NCBI RefSeq assembly: GCF_001905505.1 | Contig: NZ_LIPG01000007.1 | Location: 372,001-436,000 of the forward strand | Length of the DNA: 64,000 bases | Direction: 5' to 3' | From: Streptomyces sp. CB02058 | GTDB taxonomy: Bacteria > Actinomycetota > Actinomycetes > Streptomycetales > Streptomycetaceae | Shown: positions 35,528 to 43,999 of the stretch, in pieces | How the letters are laid out: every line of letters begins with the position of its first letter | Position numbering within the stretch: the stretch's first letter is position 1 | Notes under the pieces: model-generated | What the model was told of the DNA's origin: nothing | What the model saw: the letters and a program-made list of their open reading frames with translations, nothing else | The model's database searches: none | Translations under genes and position numbers: made by a program

Positions 35528-36844
35528 ATGTGGACGAACCGGCGGTCGATTCTGGGACTCGCGGCGGCGGCAGGGGCAGGGGCACTGGTCTCTTCCGCGG
35601 GACAGCCGGCGTTCGCGGCGGCACGAGCCGACAGGTTGCCGGCACCGGACGCCCGTACACCAGGGGAGCCCGATCCCACGGTGTGGAGGGAGCTCGGCGA
35701 CCCGCTGGTGCCCGCGACGGGATTCGGTCCGCTGGCCGGACTGACCGTGGCCGTCAAGGATCTGTTCGCCGTCGAGGGTCATCGGGTGGGCGCGGGCAAC
35801 CCTGAGTGGCTGGCCGGGAGCCGCCCGGAAGCCACCACCGCTCCGGCCGTGGCGGCGTTGCTCGCGGCGGGCGCGGCCGTCGCCGGAATCGCCCGTACCG
35901 ATGAGTTCGCGTACAGCCTGGCGGGCACGAACGGACATTACGGTACGCCGCCCAACCCGGCCGCTCCGGAGCGCATTTCGGGCGGCTCGACCTCCGGGCC
36001 CGCCAGTGCGGTAGCGCTGGGACAGGCCGACATCGGTCTCGGCACCGACACCGGAGGCTCGATCCGCATCCCCTCCTCCTACCAGGGCCTGTACGGAATC
36101 CGCCCGAGCCACGGCGCGGTGTCCACCGAAGGGCTGCTGCCGCTCGCGCGGTCCTTCGACACGGTCGGCTGGATCACGCGTGACGCCAGGGCACTGCGCG
36201 CCGCGGGGCGGGTTCTGCTGCCCCGCGACGGCGGCCCGGCGCCGTCGGGTGCCGTACTCGCGCAGGAGATCATCGATGTGGCCTCACCGGAGGTCGCCGC
36301 CTCCGTGCGCCGGGCGGTGGGCGGCTGGCGCGCCGCCGGGCTGCCGCGCATCCGGGGCGTACGGTTCGACGCCGGTGTCCTGCCCGGCTGGGTGCGCGCC
36401 TTCCAGACCAAGCAGGGCGTGGAGGCCTGGCGCCAGTGGGGGCCGTGGGTCTCGCGGCACTGGGACTCGCTCAACCCGGACGTCAGGTCCCGGTTCGAGA
36501 CCGCGTCGAAGTACACCCCGGACGATCTCGCGGCGGCCGAGCGGGTCCTGCGCGAGGCACGCGCCCGTGTCGACGATCTGCTCGGCAACCGGGTCCTCAT
36601 CCTGCCGTCCGCGTCCTCGGTGGCTCCCACCCGTGAGGAGGCCGCACTCGGCGGCCCCGTCATCGAGCAGGCCAGGGCCCAGACCTTCCAGCTCACCTGC
36701 CTCGCCGGCCTCACGGGCCGCTGCGCTGTCAGCATCCCCGTCCGCAGCCGCACCGCCCCTGTGGGCCTGTGTCTGGTGGGCCCGCGCGGAAGCGACCGCC
36801 ACCTCCTGGACCTCGCCGTCCGCCTGGAGGCGGCCCGCGTGTGA
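35528..36844 (+). CDS. Tat-exported amidase (amidase-signature family)
   Basis: A 438-residue enzyme with a twin-arginine signal TNRRSILGLAAAAGAG ending near QPAFA, so it is exported folded. The amidase catalytic triad is complete: Lys in TVAVKDLF, cis-Ser in GGSTSG and nucleophile Ser in GTDTGGSIRIP. ATG at 35528 follows GAGGGG; a GTG nine bases earlier is also in frame. It hydrolyses amide bonds of small or peptide substrates outside the cell; the exact substrate is unknown. Confidence 0.9.
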   Translation: MWTNRRSILGLAAAAGAGALVSSAGQPAFAAARADRLPAPDARTPGEPDPTVWRELGDPLVPATGFGPLAGLTVAVKDLFAVEGHRVGAGNPEWLAGSRPEATTAPAVAALLAAGAAVAGIARTDEFAYSLAGTNGHYGTPPNPAAPERISGGSTSGPASAVALGQADIGLGTDTGGSIRIPSSYQGLYGIRPSHGAVSTEGLLPLARSFDTVGWITRDARALRAAGRVLLPRDGGPAPSGAVLAQEIIDVASPEVAASVRRAVGGWRAAGLPRIRGVRFDAGVLPGWVRAFQTKQGVEAWRQWGPWVSRHWDSLNPDVRSRFETASKYTPDDLAAAERVLREARARVDDLLGNRVLILPSASSVAPTREEAALGGPVIEQARAQTFQLTCLAGLTGRCAVSIPVRSRTAPVGLCLVGPRGSDRHLLDLAVRLEAARV

Positions 36845-36942
36845 GCCGTAATAGCCGCTCGCGGGCGCCGTCTCCCGACTCCCGGGGCGCGCGGTGAGGG
36901 GGCACGGTCGGCGGGCCGGCGCCGCTCGGCAACGGGTTCCGA

Positions 36943-36991
36943 TATCTCATAATCTGGACAACGCGTAACCGGTCCGTGAGATACATGAGAT
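36943..36991 (+). promoter_or_regulatory. Inverted repeats upstream of the MFS symporter gene
   Basis: TATCTCA (36943) pairs with TGAGATA (36977), and ATCTCAT with ATGAGAT (36985), in a short AT-rich patch 120-170 bases before the transporter. It probably contains the promoter and operator. Confidence 0.4.
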
Positions 36992-37111
36992 CGTTCCGGG
37001 GCCCGCACGGGTCGCGCGGCCTTGCCACGAGGGGGACCCGCACCGCCGTGCGGGACCGCCGGCGCCCCCTACGCCGACGGCCGCACTACGCCCTCGTGGG
37101 AAAGCCCAGAG

Positions 37112-38539
37112 ATGTACGTTCCCACCACCGGGCCCGCTCAGGCCCCGTCGCAGTCCCAGGCCGACGCCGCGCCCGTCAACTCCCGCTCCCGCGTCCTGAT
37201 CGCCAGCCTCATCGGCACGACGATCGAGTTCTACGACTTCTACGTCTACGCGACCGCCGCGGTCCTGGTCTTCCCGAAACTCTTCTTCCCGAGCAGCGAC
37301 CCGACCACGGCCCTGCTCTCCTCCTTCGCGGTGTTCGGCGCGGCGATGGTCGCCCGCCCCATCGGTGCGATCGTCTTCGGGCACCTCGGCGACCGTCTCG
37401 GCCGCAAGGGCACCCTGGTGGCCTCGCTGCTCACGATGGGCATCGCCACCTTCCTGATCGGCGTTCTGCCGACGTACGCACAAGCCGGCTGGGTCGCCAC
37501 GGCGCTGCTGGTGCTGATGCGACTCGCCCAGGGCTTCGCGCTCGGCGGTGAGTGGAGCGGCGCGGCCCTGGTCGCCACCGAGAACGCACCTGCCGGGAAG
37601 CGCGCACTGTGGGGGACCTTCCCCCAGCTGGGCGCCCCGCTCGGGTTCATCATCGGCAACGGTCTGTTCCTGATCATCGCCGCACTGCTGCCCTCGGCAG
37701 CGGGCGCCGACCCCTCGCAGCCCTCCGACGCCTTCCAGAGCTGGGGGTGGCGGATCCCCTTCCTGTTCTCGGCCGTCATGGTCGCGATCGGGCTGTGGGT
37801 GCGCATGCGTCTGGTCGAGTCGCAGGTCTTCGCGAAGACGCAGGAGACAGGCAAGGTCCGCAAACTGCCGCTGGCCACCGTCTTCCGTCACCACTGGAAG
37901 CAGCTGATCCTGGGCAGCTTCGCGATGCTGGCGACGTACGTCCTCTTCTATCTGATGACGACGTTCTCGCTGAGCTACGGCCGCACGGCCGAAGACGCGG
38001 ACGTCCCGGGCCTCGGCTACAGCTACACCACGTTCGTCCTGATGATGATCTTCGGCGTGCTGTTCTTCGCCGCGTTCACCCTGATCTCCGGCCCGCTCGC
38101 GGACAAGTACGGCCGCCGCAGGACCCTCGCCTGGGTCACCGCCGGCATCATCGTCTTCGGCCTGGTCTGGGTGCCGCTGATCAACCTGGGCACGCTCGGT
38201 GTGGTTCTGTGGCTGGTCCTCGGCTTCACTCTGATGGGCACGACGTTCGGCCCGATGGGCGCGATGCTCCCGGAACTCTTCCCGACCAGCGTCCGCTACA
38301 CAGGCTCCGGCATCGCCTACAACGTCAGTTCCATCCTCGGCGCGGCCGTCGCCCCGTTCGTCGCGGTCGCCCTCTGGGAGGCCGGCGACGGCTCACCGTG
38401 GCTGGTCGGTGTCTACCTCTCCGTGATGGCTGTCCTCACTCTGACCGCCCTCCTCATCGGCAAGGAGACGAAGGACATCGCCCTGGACGAGGGCGAGGTC
38501 CCGGCAACCCCCGCCAGGACCGGGGCCCCGTCAGCCTGA
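37112..38539 (+). CDS. MFS metabolite:H+ symporter (ShiA/ProP-type)
   Basis: A 475-residue 12-TM transporter of the metabolite:proton symporter family. Signature segments are IGTTIEFYDFYVYATAAVLV, GHLGDRLGRKGTL between TM2 and TM3, LAQGFALGGEWSGAALVATE in TM4-5, and ADKYGRRRTLAW in the middle loop. I chose the ATG at 37112, where the family N-terminus begins; the upstream frame is non-homologous. Substrates of relatives are shikimate, aromatic acids, betaine or other organic acids, and cannot be told apart here. Confidence 0.9.
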   Translation: MYVPTTGPAQAPSQSQADAAPVNSRSRVLIASLIGTTIEFYDFYVYATAAVLVFPKLFFPSSDPTTALLSSFAVFGAAMVARPIGAIVFGHLGDRLGRKGTLVASLLTMGIATFLIGVLPTYAQAGWVATALLVLMRLAQGFALGGEWSGAALVATENAPAGKRALWGTFPQLGAPLGFIIGNGLFLIIAALLPSAAGADPSQPSDAFQSWGWRIPFLFSAVMVAIGLWVRMRLVESQVFAKTQETGKVRKLPLATVFRHHWKQLILGSFAMLATYVLFYLMTTFSLSYGRTAEDADVPGLGYSYTTFVLMMIFGVLFFAAFTLISGPLADKYGRRRTLAWVTAGIIVFGLVWVPLINLGTLGVVLWLVLGFTLMGTTFGPMGAMLPELFPTSVRYTGSGIAYNVSSILGAAVAPFVAVALWEAGDGSPWLVGVYLSVMAVLTLTALLIGKETKDIALDEGEVPATPARTGAPSA

Positions 38540-38552
38540 CCCGGACCCGGAC

Positions 38553-38585
38553 CCGGACCCGCGGCGGTGGCCGTCGCGGGTCCGG
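38553..38585. terminator. Bidirectional terminator between the MFS symporter and the kinase operon
   Basis: An 11-bp perfect stem (CCGGACCCGCG / CGCGGGTCCGG) lies 14 bases after the symporter stop. The left arm is the last unit of a short CCCGGA tandem. Confidence 0.65.
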
Positions 38586-38701
38586 ATACCTCGATGTGCC
38601 CGACGCCACGGAGACTCCCCATTGGTCGGCTCACCATCGCCGCGCGTTCTCCTGGACCGCTGACAGCCGCGGTTCCGATGTTGTCGCGAGCTTCGCGATC
38701 G

Positions 38702-40057
38702 TCAACGCGTCCCACGTCGATTTGGCAGCCAGAGGCGCCAGGTGCGCCGCGGAATCCGTGGCAGCGGTGGCAGGTCCGCAGGCAGGGGGACCGAGTGAGT
38801 GCGCAAGTACGTCTCGTTCGTCGGATCGGGCTGGGGACCAGCGGGTGCGCCGGTTTCGCCGAGGCCCGGGGGCTGGGGGTTGCTGTCCGAAGGTGCGGCA
38901 ACACGCCCCGGGGGCGCCGAAGGTGGCCCGGAGGCCGGCTCACGTTCAGGGCGTTTGACATGCACAGTGACGGTCCGGTCCAATCTCGGCTCCGGATCCG
39001 ACTGCGGTTCCTCATCGAATGTCCCGGTGTGAAGGGTGGACTCGTCATCGCCGTGGTTACCCAATGGCGGCGCCGGCAGGGACGCGTGCGCGCCGTCCCG
39101 TTCGAAGACTTTTCCGGCGTGTTCCCGCGTCTGGCGACGGATGGCCTCGGGCAGCCATTTGCCATGCGCCAGTAGCCGGGACACCTCGTCCGACTCCGCC
39201 GTCGGCAGCATATTGATCAGCTCGGGGACCGAGGGCCGGGACGGTGGATCCTTCTCGAGACAGGGACGGATCAGTGACGCGATCCGGTCCGGCAGAAGAC
39301 TGAGATCTGGTTCGTCATGGATGATCCGATACAGCACCCCCATGACGTTCCCGCCATTGAACGGGCTGGTGCCTGTGGCGGCGTACGACATCATGCAAGC
39401 CAGGGAGAACACATCGCTCGCGGGCACGGACTCGTTGCCACTGATCGCCTCCGGCGCCATGTACCCGGGGGTTCCAATGACCATTCCCGTATTCGTGAGT
39501 CTGGTCGAGTCGGCGAGAACCGAGATACCGAAGTCGATCAGCCGCGGGCCGTCTTCCGCGAGCAGTACGTTCGACGGTTTCAGGTCGCGGTGCACGACAC
39601 CCGCCGCATGGATCGACTCCAGTGCTCCGAGCAGCCCCAGCCACAGTGCCAGCAGGGTCGGCAGGGCCAGCGGGCCGAACTTGGAGACGGCCTGGTCCAG
39701 GGACGGGCCTGGAACGTATTCGGTCGCCATCCACAGACGCTCTTCGTCCGTATCGCCGGACGACGCCAGAACAGCGGCGGTGAAACGGCCGCTGACCCGC
39801 GACACTGCGGCCAATTCACGCACGAACCGCCTACGGAACTCAGGGTCCTGTGCGAACGCGTCGTGCAGCACCTTCACCGCGGCCAGGTGCCCGGTGCGCG
39901 AGCGGCCGAGATAGACCTTGCCCATGCCGCCGGCACCGAGGCGACCGAGCAGTTGGTAGGGCCCGATACGCCTAGGATCCGACGGCTCCAAGGCAGAGCC
40001 GACCCCGGGGCGCTTTTCCCCACCGTCCCATGCGCCATCCCTTTCCCGTCGGTTCAC
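38702..40057 (-). CDS. Ser/Thr protein kinase, third gene of the EACC1-caspase operon
   Basis: A 451-residue Hanks-type kinase. The catalytic domain (residues 34-290) has GRLGAGGMGKVYLG, AAVKV (Lys62), HRDLKPSN, DFGISV and GTPGYMAPEA. The C-terminal 160 residues are Pro-rich and low-complexity, with no transmembrane helix, so it is cytosolic or scaffolded. Its GTG start overlaps the caspase gene stop by four bases (GTGA), so the two are translated together. It could phosphorylate the caspase protein or its repeats, or act as the signalling branch of the system; that is inference. Confidence 0.92.
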   Translation of the reverse strand: MNRRERDGAWDGGEKRPGVGSALEPSDPRRIGPYQLLGRLGAGGMGKVYLGRSRTGHLAAVKVLHDAFAQDPEFRRRFVRELAAVSRVSGRFTAAVLASSGDTDEERLWMATEYVPGPSLDQAVSKFGPLALPTLLALWLGLLGALESIHAAGVVHRDLKPSNVLLAEDGPRLIDFGISVLADSTRLTNTGMVIGTPGYMAPEAISGNESVPASDVFSLACMMSYAATGTSPFNGGNVMGVLYRIIHDEPDLSLLPDRIASLIRPCLEKDPPSRPSVPELINMLPTAESDEVSRLLAHGKWLPEAIRRQTREHAGKVFERDGAHASLPAPPLGNHGDDESTLHTGTFDEEPQSDPEPRLDRTVTVHVKRPEREPASGPPSAPPGRVAAPSDSNPQPPGLGETGAPAGPQPDPTNETYLRTHSVPLPADLPPLPRIPRRTWRLWLPNRRGTR

Positions 40058-41967
40058 GGCGAGCCTCCGTAGGGCCCGGTGCCGTAGAAGATCTGCTTCT
40101 TGAGCCGCCGATCCGCCTTCTTCCGCCAGAAAGCCAGCAAAAAGCGGTTCTCGACGGATTCGGGAGCATCCGGCCCCAGAACGCGGTTCAGATCCGGCAG
40201 GACAGCGTGGAACTGGCGGATGGCATCACCCACCTCGCCCTGTACCGCCGTCCAGTGGGCCAGCCGCGCCCTGGTGACCAGCGTGGCTCTGTCGTCGGAG
40301 CCGAGGACCCAAGCGATGTCGCTCGCCAGCAGGCTGAAGATCCGAACCGCTTCTGCGGGCTGCCCGGTCTCTCCGGTCCAGTGAGCGAGCTGGCTGCGGG
40401 CGATCAGGGTCTCGCGATCATCGGGGCCCAACACTCGTTCGAGATCCGGTACCGCGGCGGCGAACAGCAGCCGCGCCCGGCGCCGCCGTCCTGCGGCGCC
40501 CGACCAGTGAGCCAGTCGCGAGCGACTGAGAAGAGCATTCCTGTCATCGGGTCCCAGAGCCCAGGAGACGTCCGGCACCAAGTCCGTGAGCAGCCGCACG
40601 GCCCGCTTGCTGCCACCCGCTCGGCCTGTCCACTGCGCCAGGTTCATACGCCCGGTGAAGGTCTCGCGGTCCTCCGCCCCCAGGACGCGAGACAGATCCG
40701 GTACGAGTTCACCGGTCAGCCGCGCCGCTGCCGCCGGGTCGCTGGCCTCCCCGGTCCAACGAGCGTGCCGGGCACGGCTGATGAGTGTCTCGCGGTCATC
40801 AGGACCCAATACGTGCACAAGGTCCATGAGGACGGAAGCGGTGAGGCTCAGAGCCTCGTGATGCCTGCCTGACTCACCTGTCCAGTAAGCGAGTTGGCTC
40901 TTCCCCACGAGTGTGGCCCGATGGCGCGGTCCAAGCACGCGCGTCATGTCGCCGACGACGGTGGTGGACAGCCTGAGGGCCTCGTCGGTGTCCCCCTCAC
41001 GCCCGGTCCAGTAGGCGAGGTTGATCCGCCCGACGAGCGTGGCCGGATCGTCCGGCCCCAGCACCCGGGTGAGGTCGGGCACCACTTCATTCAAAAGACG
41101 AATGGCCTCACCCGTCTGCCCCTCCTCCCCTCGGCGGCGGCCGAGGTCCCAGCGGGCCAGCAGCCCCTCGCGGGGACCAGGAGGCCCGCCCGCATCGGTG
41201 ACTGGTACGGCCCGGGCACGCAAGCGGGGCCGGGCCAGGACCAGGAACTCCGCTGTGTCCGTTCCGCATTGCTGGGGTTCCGGCAGACCCCTGGCCGGCA
41301 GCACCCGCTTGAGGTGCCGGAACAATGCGCCCAGTGTGACCTCGGGCGAGGACGCGGCGGGGATGCCGTCCCGCAGAGTCAACAACAGCTCCCCGGTGAA
41401 AGCGGTGTGCCGATCGCCCTCCTGGAACCTGGCCGGCTCATTGGCGGCTGCCGAGGTCAGCGTGTACGTACCCGTGATTTCCATCTGTTCGATGAGCGGC
41501 ACGTGAGTTCCGGACAGATCGCCGGTGATGGCACGTCCGGAAAAACAGCAGTCGAGGATAAGAACCCGGTTGCGCGCCGGGGTGGCCAGGAATGCCTCGC
41601 GGATTCCCTGGAACGGAAAGGCCGTGAACGACGGCGCCTCGCTGACCGACTTCGACAGCCCGAGATACAACTCGCGCCGCTCGTAACCGATCAGCCCGTG
41701 CCCCGCGTAATAGACGAGAAAGACGTCCTCGGCCTGGCGTGCGGCCTCGAGCAGCGGTAGCCCGAGATCCCTCGGCGTGGCCGGGTCGAACACGGTACGG
41801 GTGGAATCCACGGAGAAGGCCCCTGGCCGGCCTTCGGTGAGCAGTCTCTGGAGGTCGCGGACGTTGTTACGTACTGCCGGTACTCCGGGCAGTAGTTCGT
41901 CCTCGGAGTAGTCGGCCGTGCCGACCAGGACGGCGCGTGAACGAGCCGGGTCGGGTGGGCGCAGCAT
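40054..41967 (-). CDS. Caspase-like (C14) protease with 42-residue TPR-like repeats
   Basis: A 637-residue protein. Residues 10-240 form a caspase/metacaspase domain with His90 in YYAGHG and Cys141 in LDCCFSG, so the catalytic dyad is intact. From about residue 285 there are seven full plus two partial repeats of 42 residues with consensus PDLxRVLGPDDRETLxxRxx then LAHWTGExG. They are of the kinesin-light-chain/TPR type found in Streptomyces NB-ARC-TPR proteins, but no NTPase is present. The ATG lies two bases after the EACC1-like stop, and the stop overlaps the kinase start. The repeats probably sense or bind a partner and the caspase is the effector. Confidence 0.92.
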   Translation of the reverse strand: MLRPPDPARSRAVLVGTADYSEDELLPGVPAVRNNVRDLQRLLTEGRPGAFSVDSTRTVFDPATPRDLGLPLLEAARQAEDVFLVYYAGHGLIGYERRELYLGLSKSVSEAPSFTAFPFQGIREAFLATPARNRVLILDCCFSGRAITGDLSGTHVPLIEQMEITGTYTLTSAAANEPARFQEGDRHTAFTGELLLTLRDGIPAASSPEVTLGALFRHLKRVLPARGLPEPQQCGTDTAEFLVLARPRLRARAVPVTDAGGPPGPREGLLARWDLGRRRGEEGQTGEAIRLLNEVVPDLTRVLGPDDPATLVGRINLAYWTGREGDTDEALRLSTTVVGDMTRVLGPRHRATLVGKSQLAYWTGESGRHHEALSLTASVLMDLVHVLGPDDRETLISRARHARWTGEASDPAAAARLTGELVPDLSRVLGAEDRETFTGRMNLAQWTGRAGGSKRAVRLLTDLVPDVSWALGPDDRNALLSRSRLAHWSGAAGRRRRARLLFAAAVPDLERVLGPDDRETLIARSQLAHWTGETGQPAEAVRIFSLLASDIAWVLGSDDRATLVTRARLAHWTAVQGEVGDAIRQFHAVLPDLNRVLGPDAPESVENRFLLAFWRKKADRRLKKQIFYGTGPYGGSP

Positions 41968-41969
41968 CC

Positions 41970-42395
41970 TCAGCCCTCCGTTTCGGAGGCCTCGCCGAGA
42001 GCGGGGGCGGATCCGTCCGGGATCGCTCCTCTGCCCGTGTCCGGGTCCGGATGCAGCGCCGTGCGCAGCAAGGTCTCGACCGCGTCGAGGTTCTTCGCGT
42101 GCTGGACCGTCAGTTCCGTACGCGTCCCGTCGGGGGCGACCACTTTGACCCGCACGGTGCTGCGGCGCGGCTGGCGAAAGTAGACCGCGAGCGACCTGGC
42201 CAAAGCCGTCAGAGCGCCCCCGGCGCCAACCGCCACGATGAGTGTGTCGCTCCAGGCGCCCAGTTCGCCCGTGCCGGGCGCGCACGGCTGCACGAATACC
42301 CGCCCGCGCAATTCTGCTTCGCCGCTGAGCCAATCTCTGAGGTCCGCAAGGGAATCGGGTCCTCCGGAATCGTCCATCACCAGCAGTGACCGCAT
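41970..42395 (-). CDS. EACC1-like small conflict-system component
   Basis: A 141-residue protein opening MRSLLVMDDSGGPDSLADLR and containing LIVAVGAGGALTALARSLAV then YFRQPRRSTVRVKVVAPDG. This matches the effector-associated constant component EACC1 described in bacterial NTP-dependent conflict systems, where it is encoded beside caspase or trypsin effectors. The ATG start (behind GGAGAGG) was preferred to a GTG nine codons earlier. It is first in an operon with the caspase-TPR and kinase genes, two bases from the caspase start. The hydrophobic Gly/Ala segment may associate with a membrane; its biochemical role is not known. Confidence 0.8.
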   Translation of the reverse strand: MRSLLVMDDSGGPDSLADLRDWLSGEAELRGRVFVQPCAPGTGELGAWSDTLIVAVGAGGALTALARSLAVYFRQPRRSTVRVKVVAPDGTRTELTVQHAKNLDAVETLLRTALHPDPDTGRGAIPDGSAPALGEASETEG

Positions 42396-42794
42396 GTGGC
42401 AGACCGCCTCTCCACCGCACATATCTCATGGGCCCGCGGATGAGCGGTCCCCCCGTGTTCCGTTCCTTGCATCAGTGTGCCACTTCGAAGTCCTGGCGGA
42501 GGCGAAAGAAAGCGCCACGGCATCCGCGCTGGGATTCGCCCCCTTGATCGCATACGAGGGGTACTTGTACGGCTTCCGTTTCGCTCAGCCCACCGGCCCG
42601 TGTATCAGACGATCGACTGAGCCCACTCCGGAATGCCGCAGTGCCTGCACCCGCTCCGGACGGGAGCCCCTCCGGCGCCCGGACCCGCACCTGAGCGCCT
42701 GTGACGTGGCGGAGGTGGCGAGGGCTGCCGAGGAGCCGCGAGGTGAGGTCGGCGATTCCCGGGGAACAAGGGCGACAGACGATGGGAGGTTGCC
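42396..42794. other. Divergent promoter region of the EACC1 operon and the SpoIIE phosphatase
   Basis: No gene seen in the 399 bases. Both divergent units must start here, so shared control is possible. No clear palindrome was found. Confidence 0.4.
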
Positions 42795-43994
42795 ATGGAT
42801 GGCAGAGATCTGGAACTTGGCGAGCTTCTGGCCGCCGCGGAGTCCGCCCCGCCCGGGGCGTCCGTCGGCGTGGTGGCGCACGATCTGCGCAAGCGCTTCG
42901 GGGCGGAGAGTGTGTCGTTCCTGTTCGTCGACCTGTTGGGGGAGCGGCTGCTACGGCTGAGGGCGCCCGTCGAGGGTGACATGGCTGATGTTCCGGAGCG
43001 GATCGGCCTGCGGGGCAGCGTCTACGACTCGGTGCTCCGCAGCCAGCGCCAGCACGTGGGGCCGGACGGCCAGGGCGGACAGCGCGTGATCTCGCCGGTG
43101 AGCAACAGGGGCGACTGCATCGGTGTGCTGGAGGTGACGCTGCAGTACGCCGACGAGGCGGTGCTCGGGCAGATCAGCGAAGCGGCCCACGCACTGGCCT
43201 ACATCATCGTGACGGACCGCCGCTTCACCGACCTGTACCACGCCGGCCGGCGCACCACCCGGACCAGCCTGGCCGCAGAGATCCAGCATCAGCTGCTTCC
43301 TTCGGCTTCCTGCTGCGAGGCTCCCCAGTTCACCCTCGCCGCAGGTCTTGTCCCGGCCGACGACATCGGCGGCGACACCTACGACTACACCCTGGATCAG
43401 GACACTCTGCACCTGTCCATCACCGATGCCATGGGCCATGACACCGAGTCCGCCCTGCTGGCCACACTGGTCACGGGCGCGCTGCGCGGCGCCCGCCGTG
43501 CCGGCTGCGACGCGCTGCACCAGGCCCATCGCGCCCAGGAGGCCCTGCTGAGCCACAGCCGTGGGCTGGCGACCGGGCAACTGCTGTGCGTCCAGCTCGA
43601 GACGGGCACCTGCGAACTCGTCAACGCGGGGCACCCCTGGCCGCTTCGCCTGCGGGAAGGTGCCACACGGGCCGAGGAGGTCAAGCTCGCCGTCAACCTG
43701 CCGTTCGGCGTCGCGGCGCCCACCTCCCACGAGCTCCAGACGCTTCAGCTGCACCCGGGCGACCGCCTCGTCCTGCTCACCGACGGGATGCAGGAACGAG
43801 GGGCTGCGGCTGTCGACCTGGCCGCTCTCGTGGGCGAGACCGGCTCCTCGCACCCCAGGGAGGCCGTCCGCACCCTGACGACCACGGTGCTGGACGCCTG
43901 CAAGGGCAATCTCAAGGACGACGCGACCGTCCTCATACTGGACTGGCACGGCAACGAGGAGACCGCTCGGCGAGGCGCGCTCGCGGCGCACTGA
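42795..43994 (+). CDS. GAF-SpoIIE (PP2C-type) Ser/Thr phosphatase
   Basis: A 399-residue protein. The N-terminal ~150 residues form a GAF-like sensor (DLRKRFGAESVSFLFVDLLG, RVISPVSNRGDCIGVLEV). A helix with IQHQLLPS leads into a SpoIIE phosphatase domain with metal-binding motifs GGDTYDY, ITDAMGHD and LKDDATVLIL. Such proteins dephosphorylate anti-sigma-factor antagonists in partner-switch signalling. It is divergent from the EACC1-caspase-kinase operon, so it could oppose that kinase; equally it may serve an unlinked anti-sigma pathway. It is convergent with the aldehyde dehydrogenase, with five bases between stops. Confidence 0.9.
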   Translation: MDGRDLELGELLAAAESAPPGASVGVVAHDLRKRFGAESVSFLFVDLLGERLLRLRAPVEGDMADVPERIGLRGSVYDSVLRSQRQHVGPDGQGGQRVISPVSNRGDCIGVLEVTLQYADEAVLGQISEAAHALAYIIVTDRRFTDLYHAGRRTTRTSLAAEIQHQLLPSASCCEAPQFTLAAGLVPADDIGGDTYDYTLDQDTLHLSITDAMGHDTESALLATLVTGALRGARRAGCDALHQAHRAQEALLSHSRGLATGQLLCVQLETGTCELVNAGHPWPLRLREGATRAEEVKLAVNLPFGVAAPTSHELQTLQLHPGDRLVLLTDGMQERGAAAVDLAALVGETGSSHPREAVRTLTTTVLDACKGNLKDDATVLILDWHGNEETARRGALAAH

Positions 43995-43999
43995 GCCGT

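Noticed and set aside
38538..38563. Short CCCGGA tandem repeat after the MFS symporter
   Set aside because: About four six-base units that form the left arm of the terminator. Too short to be a meaningful repeat or mobile element.
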